Source: JBFLVN01 sp040758475 (lineage in GTDB: Bacteria; JAGRBM01). From it: DNA of 15,841 nucleotides. The notes below the pieces were generated by a model, which saw only the letters and a program-made list of their open reading frames with translations, ran no database searches and was not told the origin of the DNA. Shown one piece after another: positions 6,483 to 14,063 of this stretch. The stretch covers positions 1-15,841 of the forward strand of contig JBFLVN010000055.1 in assembly GCA_040758475.1 (NCBI GenBank), in the 5' to 3' direction. The first letter of the stretch is position 1. Each line of letters opens with the position of its first letter. A program made the translations under genes and the position numbers.

Positions 6483-7037
6483 ATGTCCAAAGTACTCGTC
6501 CCCCTCGCTCAAGGTTGCGAAGAACTCGAAGCCGTGACGATCATCGACGTCCTTCGCCGGGGCGGGGTGGACGTGGTGACGGCCGGCCTGGAGGCGGGGC
6601 CCGTACGGGGGAGCCGCAAGACGGTGCTCGTTCCGGATACGACGCTCGACGAGGCCATCGGTTCCGGCGGTTTTGACATGGTCGTTCTTCCGGGCGGTCT
6701 TCCGGGGTCGGACAATCTGCAGAAAGACGAACGCCTCCGGAAGCTACTCAAAGAAATGCATTCCAAAGGGAAATACACGGGAGCCATCTGCGCCGCCCCC
6801 AAGGTGCTTGCGGACGTGGGTATCCTCGAAGGGAAAAAGGCGACCAGCTATCCGGGCGTGCTCCACAAGATCAATCCGCCCAAGGTGAAAGTGACGACGG
6901 AAGCGGTCGTGAAAGACGGAACAGTCATTACTTCCCGCAGCGTCGGTACCGCCATGGATTTTGCTCTTACGATTATCGAGACCCTCGAAGGCAAAGCCAA
7001 ACGAGACGAGGTCGAGAAGGCCATGGAACGTTCCTAG
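6483..7037 (+). CDS. DJ-1/YajL-type protein
   Basis: A 184-residue cytoplasmic protein of the DJ-1/PfpI superfamily, closest by eye to the human DJ-1 and bacterial YajL branch. The nucleophilic cysteine is C103 in GAICAAP, on the tight turn of the fold, and E16 (EELEAV) corresponds to the glutamate that tunes it. Other matches are MVVLPGGLPGSDNL (66-79) and a DGTVITSRSVGTAMDFAL block near the C-terminus. Proteins of this branch are described as oxidative-stress chaperones and as glyoxalases or deglycases, the last activity being disputed. A GGAGAAG lies just before the start. It is 27 bases behind moaA, in the same direction, and ends 9 bases from the convergent redox gene. A second, different DJ-1-superfamily protein is encoded at 7799-8398. 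Confidence 0.9.
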   Translation: MSKVLVPLAQGCEELEAVTIIDVLRRGGVDVVTAGLEAGPVRGSRKTVLVPDTTLDEAIGSGGFDMVVLPGGLPGSDNLQKDERLRKLLKEMHSKGKYTGAICAAPKVLADVGILEGKKATSYPGVLHKINPPKVKVTTEAVVKDGTVITSRSVGTAMDFALTIIETLEGKAKRDEVEKAMERS

Positions 7038-7046
7038 CCCTGAATT

Positions 7047-7802
7047 CTACGCCGCATAAGTATCCAGCAAATACTTCCGGATTTTTACTGACTCGAACAT
7101 TTCAGCGCCTGTGTTCGGATCGATCAGGTAGGGGACTTGCATTTTGCCCGAACGGGCGACGAAATTTCTCCGATTCTCGCTCTTGAAGGGCGTATTTGGC
7201 GTGAAACGGGACCGCAGGGCTGGCGGGAGCCAGTCGTGGACGGAAGCTTTACCCACGTTGTGGAGAAGATAGGGAATTTCGAGTTCGCAGAGCGTTTCCC
7301 TCACGATTCGGGAAAAGGGGCTCGCATCGAAACTGTAGAGTTCAAGCGGCTTCGCCGGACGTTTGGAGGGACGTACTCGGACGCCGGCCGAAGGCCGTGC
7401 CGCCGAGGCGAGGAAAGAAGAGGCGTTGGCGAGCGGGCCTTTTAGGAAAAGTCCGGGGTTTCCCTTCCCGTAGTTCTCAAAAAGATAGGCAATGATGTCG
7501 TCCGATTCGTACATCCGGTCTCCGGTATTCGGATCGACGAGATAGGGGAATTGTTCTTTGCCGCCCATCTCTTTCACCCGCGGCCGGTAGACCGTTCCCC
7601 CTTTGGGACAGGGGTAGACCATCACGTCCAGATCGACGGTGGTAAAAGCTTCTCGTGCCTTCCGGCAGAAGGGGCACGCTTCGAACTCGTAGAGTTCCAA
7701 GGGTTTTTCCGGCTTTGTGCTCCGGTGATTCGAGAAGACGCCCATTCCCAGTCTCGCCGCGCTGGCAAGGCTCGAAAGAAGAAGATCGCTGGTATCGCTC
7801 AT
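7047..7802 (-). CDS. Tandem glutaredoxin/GST-N-like thioredoxin-fold protein
   Basis: A 251-residue protein made of two copies of one module. Each copy has a leader containing LASAAR (12-17, 131-136), a KPLELY strand (33-38, 151-156), an active-site turn, a (F/V)PYL(V/I)DPNTG cis-proline block (85-94, 223-232) and an ES glutathione-binding-type pair (99-100, 237-238). The first copy has CPFC at 43-46, as in glutaredoxins; the second has SPFS at 161-164 and so lacks both cysteines. No helical GST C-terminal domain follows either copy. This suggests one redox-active and one binding or structural domain. The ATG at 7802 overlaps the stop of the upstream PfpI-like gene (ATGA), with AAGGAG seven bases before it, so the two are translationally coupled. 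Similar two-module proteins occur in plants and cyanobacteria; the function is not settled. Confidence 0.85.
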   Translation of the reverse strand: MSDTSDLLLSSLASAARLGMGVFSNHRSTKPEKPLELYEFEACPFCRKAREAFTTVDLDVMVYPCPKGGTVYRPRVKEMGGKEQFPYLVDPNTGDRMYESDDIIAYLFENYGKGNPGLFLKGPLANASSFLASAARPSAGVRVRPSKRPAKPLELYSFDASPFSRIVRETLCELEIPYLLHNVGKASVHDWLPPALRSRFTPNTPFKSENRRNFVARSGKMQVPYLIDPNTGAEMFESVKIRKYLLDTYAA

Positions 7803-8398
7803 GGCCGTGCTCCTTCCGGGGACCAGTCATACTCCATGTGCCGGGCCGTTTGCAGGGCTATTTCCGAGCCCAAGAGCTTTGATACCGCATAGAGGGAAGC
7901 GTCGATTCCCGCCGAAATCCCGGCGCTCGTGACGATTTTCCCGTTATCGACGAATTTCTTTCCCGGAAGGACGGTCGTTTTCGGTGCCGTTTTTTTGAGA
8001 AGTTCCATGGCGCCGTGGTGAGTCGTGGCTGAAAGGCCATCCAGTAGCCCGGCTTTCGCGAGGAGCAGGGCCCCCGTGCAAACCGACAGGATGAGTTCGG
8101 CACCGGCCGCGGCCGTGCCGATCCACCGGAGGAGCGCTTCGTTGCGCATCTCCTTGCGCGTCCCCTGGCCACCGGGAATCACGAGAACGTTCGCCTTGGG
8201 CGCATTTTCAAGCGTAAAGTGGGGTTCGACGAGTAGGCCGTTGCGTGCGGCAATCTTGCCGCTCCGCTCGGAAACCGTGGAAACCTGGAAGGGCTTGGGA
8301 TCGCCCGCCGTGACGGCGAAAACCTCGAACGGTCCCGCGAAATCGAGCACTTCCACGTCGTCGAAGAGAAGAATCGAAACATTTCGGGAGGAGCCCAT
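7799..8398 (-). CDS. DJ-1/PfpI superfamily protein, isonitrile-hydratase-like
   Basis: A 199-residue single-domain protein of the class I amidotransferase-like fold. The N-terminal ILLFDDVEVLDFAGPFEVF (9-27), VLVIPGG (71-77) and SVCTGALLLAKAGLLDGLSATTHH (from 105) are typical of the branch containing Pseudomonas isonitrile hydratase (InhA) and the N-terminal domains of AraC-type regulators such as GlxR. The nucleophile would be C107 followed by T108, with D19 matching the conserved catalytic aspartate. There is no helix-turn-helix, so it is an enzyme or sensor rather than a regulator. GGAGGG seven bases before the ATG is a good ribosome-binding site. It leads a two-gene operon with the tandem thioredoxin-fold protein and diverges from the MFS transporter across 45 bases. 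The substrate is unproven; isonitrile hydration is only the nearest named activity. Confidence 0.85.
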   Translation of the reverse strand: MGSSRNVSILLFDDVEVLDFAGPFEVFAVTAGDPKPFQVSTVSERSGKIAARNGLLVEPHFTLENAPKANVLVIPGGQGTRKEMRNEALLRWIGTAAAGAELILSVCTGALLLAKAGLLDGLSATTHHGAMELLKKTAPKTTVLPGKKFVDNGKIVTSAGISAGIDASLYAVSKLLGSEIALQTARHMEYDWSPEGARP

Positions 8399-8443
8399 GC
8401 GCTATCCCTCCGGCGGCACTATACAACAATCCGGCGAACTTGA

Positions 8444-9673
8444 ATGAGCGAATCCCTTTCCAAGCACCAGCGCCCATGGCTAACAGCGGGGCTTTTCCTC
8501 GCCCTCATGACCTATGCCGTCGGGCTCACGGCCTTCGGGCCAGTGGTTGGGCCCTTGGCCGAGGACTTGGGTGTGAGTGAGGGGGCCGCCGGGGCGCTTG
8601 CTGCGTGGATGTCATCGGGTTTTCTTTTGGGAACGTTCCTGTGCGGCCCCTTGGCGGGAAAATCCGGGCTTAAAAGGCCGGCGATCCTCGGCGTTTTTCT
8701 CCTCGCCGGTGGATTTGCCCTGGTCGGCTGGTCTCCCTCTTATTCGTGGGCGGCAGCGGGCATGGCGCTCTTCGGATTAGGAGGAGCCCTTTGCGAAATC
8801 ACGACGAATGCGGCCACTGCCGATCTTTATCCTGAAAAACACGCCACGGCCTTGAATCTGCTCCACGTCTCTTTCGGTGCTGCCGCTCTTTTGGGGCCAC
8901 GTCTCGCGGGCTATTTCGTCGTTTCCGGCAGTGGGTGGAGAACGATCTATTTACTCGCGGCCGGACTCGCTCTCCTGCCGCTTCCTTTTTACCTGCGCTT
9001 TCCTTTCCCCGCACATGATTCATCTTCCGTAGGGCAAAAAAGTGCTCCACGGCCTTTGTGGCGCGAGTCTTTGTTTTGGACCGTGGTGCTAGCCATCTTC
9101 TTCTATGTGGGGGCCGAGTTGTCTCTCAACAATTGGAGCGTTCTCTTCCTCGAACGGGAAAGAGGATGGGAGACGATGCCCGCCTCGGTGGCCGTTTCAA
9201 ATTTCTGGCTCGCCATGACGGTGGGACGCATTCTGACGAGTTTCCTTGTCCACCGGGTCCAGCCGGAAAAACTACTGATTGGCTTGTGTCTCGGCGGACT
9301 TCTCTGCACGGTTACTTTTGTCTACTGGCCGGATGGGAAGGTGTTCGCCAATTTGCTTTTGCTTGGCTGCGGTTTCTTCTTTTCAGGGATTTTCGCGACT
9401 CTTCTTTCCACCGGGGTTTCCGCCTTTCCCCGGCAGAGCGCCGCCCTTTCGAGCGCTGTCATGGCGGCGGCGGGGCTGGCGATCCTCCTGCTGGCGCCGG
9501 CCGTAGGCTATCTGGCGGACAGGGTGGGAATCGGGGCCGCCATGGGGCTTCCCGTCCTTTACCTGGGATTCCTTTCGGGTTGCGTGGCATGGCTTGTAGG
9601 ATCTGGGCGTTCCCGCCATCAGGGGGATGGCAAGAAGGCCTTAGGAACCCTTCCAGGCGGCTTCCCTGGCTAA
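8444..9673 (+). CDS. Major facilitator superfamily transporter
   Basis: A 409-residue inner-membrane permease with about 12 predicted helices in two six-helix halves, split by a hydrophilic loop near 190-205 (PAHDSSSVGQKSAPRP). The cytoplasmic loop between helices 2 and 3 reads GPLAGKSGLKR, a form of the MFS signature GxLaDrxGrKr with the usual aspartate replaced by glycine. The second half contains LSLNNWSVLFLERERGW, reminiscent of the FucP/YbjJ-type branch. The substrate cannot be told. It starts 45 bases from the divergent PfpI-like gene, so the two probably share a control region; a TATACA at 8420-8425 may be its -10 box, though no -35 is visible and no ribosome-binding site precedes the ATG. 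The C-terminus is a hydrophilic Gly/Lys tail. Confidence 0.9.
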   Translation: MSESLSKHQRPWLTAGLFLALMTYAVGLTAFGPVVGPLAEDLGVSEGAAGALAAWMSSGFLLGTFLCGPLAGKSGLKRPAILGVFLLAGGFALVGWSPSYSWAAAGMALFGLGGALCEITTNAATADLYPEKHATALNLLHVSFGAAALLGPRLAGYFVVSGSGWRTIYLLAAGLALLPLPFYLRFPFPAHDSSSVGQKSAPRPLWRESLFWTVVLAIFFYVGAELSLNNWSVLFLERERGWETMPASVAVSNFWLAMTVGRILTSFLVHRVQPEKLLIGLCLGGLLCTVTFVYWPDGKVFANLLLLGCGFFFSGIFATLLSTGVSAFPRQSAALSSAVMAAAGLAILLLAPAVGYLADRVGIGAAMGLPVLYLGFLSGCVAWLVGSGRSRHQGDGKKALGTLPGGFPG

Positions 9674-9814
9674 CGGAGGGGGGCGTGGTGTATGCTTGGG
9701 GCGGCAAGTTTTGGGCAATGTCCCCGGCTTGCTGGGAACGGGCTATCGATCCTGATTCGTGGTTCGAAGGGTTCGCCAGGGTGGCGGACCCCGGCCCGGT
9801 GATTTGGAAACACC
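9674..9814. other. Intergenic gap, nothing firm
   Basis: These 141 bases separate the transporter from the helicase. I see no confident promoter, terminator or RNA gene. The helicase start is preceded only by a weak GGAAA. Confidence 0.4.
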
Positions 9815-11023
<1,209 letters not shown>

Positions 11024-11053
11024 ACCGGTTCTTTCTTCAGGCGGGGAGGGAGC

Positions 11054-12178
11054 GTGGACGGAGTACTGGCTTCCGAGATTAAGCCGGCCCCTGGCCTTCG
11101 GGCGTTTTTCGAGAAAACCCAGGCCTTCCACGGGACGGCGGCCTTCCTGGGCGGCTTTTTCTGGGATGCGGCCACGCTTCGCCGGATCGACCAGCTCTTC
11201 GATAATTTCCTCCTTTTCGTTTATCTCGCGTTTCTCGGGTTTTGCCTTGTATTGAGCATCCGGCTCGACCGGGGCCGCGGCGTCCCTGCCTGGGCGACGA
11301 AGCGCCGGGAGGCCCTCCAGACCCTCGTTCATTTCTTTTTTGGTGGGCTTTTCAGTGCGTACTTGATTTTCTATTTCAAGAGCGCTTCGCTTTCGAAATC
11401 ATTCTTGTTCGTCCTCGTTTTGGCGGGTCTCCTGCTCGCGAACGAATACGGCCGCAAGCACTTGGCGGAAGGGCGCGTCCAACTTCTTCTCTATTATTTC
11501 TGTCTTTTTTCGTTTTTTCTCTATTTCATTCCGGTCGTAACCGGTTGGATGGGGCGGGGTGTTTTCATCACTGCGGGCGTGCTTGGGGGCCTGGGGGTGT
11601 GGCTCGTTTTCCGCCTCGCCGGAGAGGTGGCAAGTTTTCGCTTTTCAGAAGCCCGGACGGTCATCGGCATTCGTTTCGCCGATTGCGGGGCGCTTTTCGC
11701 CGTTCTCGGCATCCTTTACTGGATGGGCGTGATCCCGCCCGTACCCCTATCGCTCGTGCATGCGGGCATCTATCACGCCGTTGTTCCGGGGAATCCCCAT
11801 TATCGGCTTACCCAGGAAGCGCCGCCCTTCTGGAACCTCTGGAGCCATGATGACCGGGATTTCGAATACCAACCGGGGGATGAAGCCTATTGCTTTACGG
11901 CGATTTTCGCGCCGAAGGGCTTTGAACTGTCGATTTGGCACCGGTGGGAGTGGTGGAATGAGAAGCAGGGAAAATGGGAAGAGAGCGACCGTCTTCCATT
12001 CCGGGTTTCGGGAGGGCGTGAGGGAGGATACCGAGGCTTTACGACCAAGCGGAAACTCCGCCCTGGCCGTTATCGGGTCCGGGTCGTGACGGGAGACGGC
12101 GACGAATTGGGCGTTTTGCCTTTGAGGGTTCGCGTTAAATCCGAGGTGTCTCGAAAATGGAAAGTCATCGAATACTAG
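11054..12178 (+). CDS. Polytopic membrane protein with C-terminal DUF2914 domain
   Basis: A 374-residue protein starting at GTG, with GGGAGGG just upstream. After a soluble 45-residue start there are about six membrane helices at roughly 50-69, 90-108, 115-130, 142-164, 168-190 and 206-230. Residues about 235-374 form a soluble beta-rich domain with a Trp-rich centre (IWHRWEWWNEKQGKW, 294-308) and a PGRYRVRVVTGDGDELG block (337-353). This matches the DUF2914 pattern, in which a conserved tryptophan strand precedes a PGxWxVxV-type strand. DUF2914 proteins have no established role; the domain resembles carbohydrate- or ligand-binding beta sandwiches only in a general way. It ends 6 bases from the convergent ppx stop. 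It probably sits in one transcript with the helicase. Confidence 0.8.
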   Translation: MDGVLASEIKPAPGLRAFFEKTQAFHGTAAFLGGFFWDAATLRRIDQLFDNFLLFVYLAFLGFCLVLSIRLDRGRGVPAWATKRREALQTLVHFFFGGLFSAYLIFYFKSASLSKSFLFVLVLAGLLLANEYGRKHLAEGRVQLLLYYFCLFSFFLYFIPVVTGWMGRGVFITAGVLGGLGVWLVFRLAGEVASFRFSEARTVIGIRFADCGALFAVLGILYWMGVIPPVPLSLVHAGIYHAVVPGNPHYRLTQEAPPFWNLWSHDDRDFEYQPGDEAYCFTAIFAPKGFELSIWHRWEWWNEKQGKWEESDRLPFRVSGGREGGYRGFTTKRKLRPGRYRVRVVTGDGDELGVLPLRVRVKSEVSRKWKVIEY

Positions 12179-12184
12179 GGCTTC

Positions 12185-13828
12185 TTACTCGAGGCCGCTG
12201 ACTTTCCGCCCGAAAGCTTTTTCCAGCAAATCCACTTTCCGCGCGGCGGCCCACAGATCCATATCGGCGTCCCCGCTGGAGCGGGGTTTGAGGATGATTT
12301 CCTTGGCAGTTGCTTCAACGCGGAGTGACTCGATACGGCCGTCCCGGCTGTGATCGAGTCCCTCGGCGAGCCGGAGTATTCCTCCCAGGCGGTCGACGAG
12401 GCGGCGGTCTTCCTTGTCGAGTTCCGAATAACCTTCGTGATCGGCTTCCGGAGGATTGCCCCGGTGGTAACGGGCGACAAGCGCAATGATCTCGATTTCC
12501 CGCTGAGTGAAACCTGAGAGGGGGAGATTCTTGAGGATGTAATAGGAGTGTTTGTGATGGCGGCCGGGTTCTACGATTCGGCCGACGTCGTGGAAGAGGG
12601 CGGCGCAACCGAGGAGTCGTTTTTCCTCTTCCCCGTAGCCGTGAAGCTCCTGGAGACCGTCGAAGAGATTGAGCGCCAGGTCGTGGACCCGCCGGACGTG
12701 GCGCTCGTCGATCTGGAAGCGGGAAGCGAGCCACCCGAATTCCGCCAGGTTCTGGGCCGCCAGGTGTTCAACGTAAGAGGTGTGGTGTTCCCGGTTTTCG
12801 ATCAAATCGACCAGCACGCCATCTACGAGCCCGCGTCCAGTCACGTGGATTTTCTCCGCCCCGAGCCGCCGCATCATTTCAAGGAGGAGAAGGGCCCCCG
12901 GCACGATCACCTCGGCCCGGCGCTCGGACATTCCTCCGAAGGCGATCCGTTCAGGCAAGGGGAGGGGCTTTAGTTTTTCAAAAACTTTTTCGACCGCCTT
13001 TGTTTCCAGGGGGACGAGTTTCTCCGTGTCCGGTTCGGCACCGCCGGCGAGCTTCAAGATGCTTTTGATCGTGCCGGCCGAACCAATGACTAGATCGGGG
13101 GAGAATTTTTTGGCTTTCTCTTCCAATAAGCCGAGAGTATCGCCGATGAATTCACGCATCAGCCGGATGGCCCGGTCGCTTGCCGGATCGCGGTGAAGGA
13201 AGAGGTCGGCAAGGCGCACGGCCCCCAGGCCGAAGCTCTTGAGAGGGCGGATCGTCCCGTTCCACACATAAGTGAGTTCGGTGGAGCCGCCGCCGATGTC
13301 GATGAGAAATGCTTTCTTGCCCTGCGGTACCAAGGGGGCGATGGCGGTTGCGATGAGGCGGGCTTCCTCGATGCCGCTCACGATTTCGGCTTTCCAGTCG
13401 AGTTCCCGTTCCACTCGCCGCAGGAAATCCTTCCGGTTGGGGGCTTCGCGCAGAGCGCTCGTGGCGACGAGGCGGACGGCATGGGGGGCGAAGGGGTCGA
13501 TGCGGCTCTTGAAATCCCGCAAACAAGCTAGCGAGCGCTCCATCGCCCCATCCGAGAGAAGTCCCGTACTGAAGACCCCTTGCCCCAGGCGGACGGTCAC
13601 TTTGTGGGAATCGAGAATGCGGAAGCCGCCGTCTTTCTCCTCCCGACCCACGAGCATGCGGAAGGAATTGGTGCCCAGGTCAATGACGGCGTAGGTCGCG
13701 GGGCCCTTGGACGTAACGGGGGCGATGCCCGAAGTGGTGCTCTTGGCGAAGGACGGCAGATCCGCGATCTTGGACACGGCGGCACTTAGGGCCAGGGTTT
13801 TGCGAAGCGAACGGATTGTGCTGGCCAA
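12185..13828 (-). CDS. ppx: Ppx/GppA-family exopolyphosphatase with HD domain
   Basis: Releases terminal phosphate from polyphosphate or from pppGpp; the two activities cannot be told apart by eye. The 547 residues contain the sugar-kinase/actin-fold phosphatase: VIDLGTNSFRML (48-59), the catalytic glutamate region SGIEEARL (151-158) and DIGGGSTE (177-184). A C-terminal HD domain follows with LFHDVGR (411-417), HHKHS (424-428) and RYHR (453-456). The HD fusion is as in Escherichia coli Ppx and many delta- and epsilonproteobacterial forms. The start used is TTG 13828, preceded by AAGG; an in-frame stop lies just upstream. About 45 residues precede the conserved core, more than usual, and GTG 13777 is an alternative start. 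It is divergent from ppk1 and nearly abuts the DUF2914 gene tail to tail. Confidence 0.92.
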   Translation of the reverse strand: MASTIRSLRKTLALSAAVSKIADLPSFAKSTTSGIAPVTSKGPATYAVIDLGTNSFRMLVGREEKDGGFRILDSHKVTVRLGQGVFSTGLLSDGAMERSLACLRDFKSRIDPFAPHAVRLVATSALREAPNRKDFLRRVERELDWKAEIVSGIEEARLIATAIAPLVPQGKKAFLIDIGGGSTELTYVWNGTIRPLKSFGLGAVRLADLFLHRDPASDRAIRLMREFIGDTLGLLEEKAKKFSPDLVIGSAGTIKSILKLAGGAEPDTEKLVPLETKAVEKVFEKLKPLPLPERIAFGGMSERRAEVIVPGALLLLEMMRRLGAEKIHVTGRGLVDGVLVDLIENREHHTSYVEHLAAQNLAEFGWLASRFQIDERHVRRVHDLALNLFDGLQELHGYGEEEKRLLGCAALFHDVGRIVEPGRHHKHSYYILKNLPLSGFTQREIEIIALVARYHRGNPPEADHEGYSELDKEDRRLVDRLGGILRLAEGLDHSRDGRIESLRVEATAKEIILKPRSSGDADMDLWAAARKVDLLEKAFGRKVSGLE

Positions 13829-14063
13829 GAAAAAGCCTTCAAAATTCGCTTGCCCTCACCTGAAACCCCCCTGCCAAAGGGCCTGCAAGGGCCAATGCTC
13901 CTTCCAGGGGGAGCCAAGAATAGCCTATAATTTTGAAAGCTTAGCCCATCTGAGGGAGATTGTCACCGATTTGTAACGGCCTCCCTCGTTTGGAGCTGGC
14001 TAGGATGGAGCGCCGAAAGCCGTGGCCCGTTCCCCAAAAGTGGCCCGTCAGCCAAGTCGCACC
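13829..14063. other. Divergent intergenic region, ppx / ppk1
   Basis: This 235-bp region must hold the promoters of both polyphosphate genes. It carries a perfect TATAAT at 13926-13931 and a small possible hairpin at 13897-13914 (GCTCC, 8-base loop, GGAGC). GTGGCCCGT occurs twice, at 14022 and 14040, in the frame of ppk1. A phosphate-starvation PHO box was looked for and not seen. Confidence 0.4.
13926..13931 (+). promoter_or_regulatory. Consensus -10 box upstream of ppk1
   Basis: TATAAT matches the -10 consensus exactly and stands out in GC-rich DNA. The -35 region (TTCCAG at 13903) is poor. A start near 13938 would give ppk1 a leader of about 84-126 bases depending on its start codon. The -35 weakness suggests an activator, or that the match is chance. 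Confidence 0.4.

Noticed and set aside
9755..9785. GGTTCGAAGG, resembling a tRNA T-arm
   Set aside because: No matching stem closes the loop and no acceptor, D or anticodon arm can be built around it.
13707..13976. Plus-strand 89-codon frame with a four-cysteine patch (CPHLKPPCQRACKGQC)
   Set aside because: More than half is antisense to the start of ppx, there is no ribosome-binding site, and the ppk1 TATAAT lies inside it. A shorter form from GTG 13817 cannot be excluded but lacks support.
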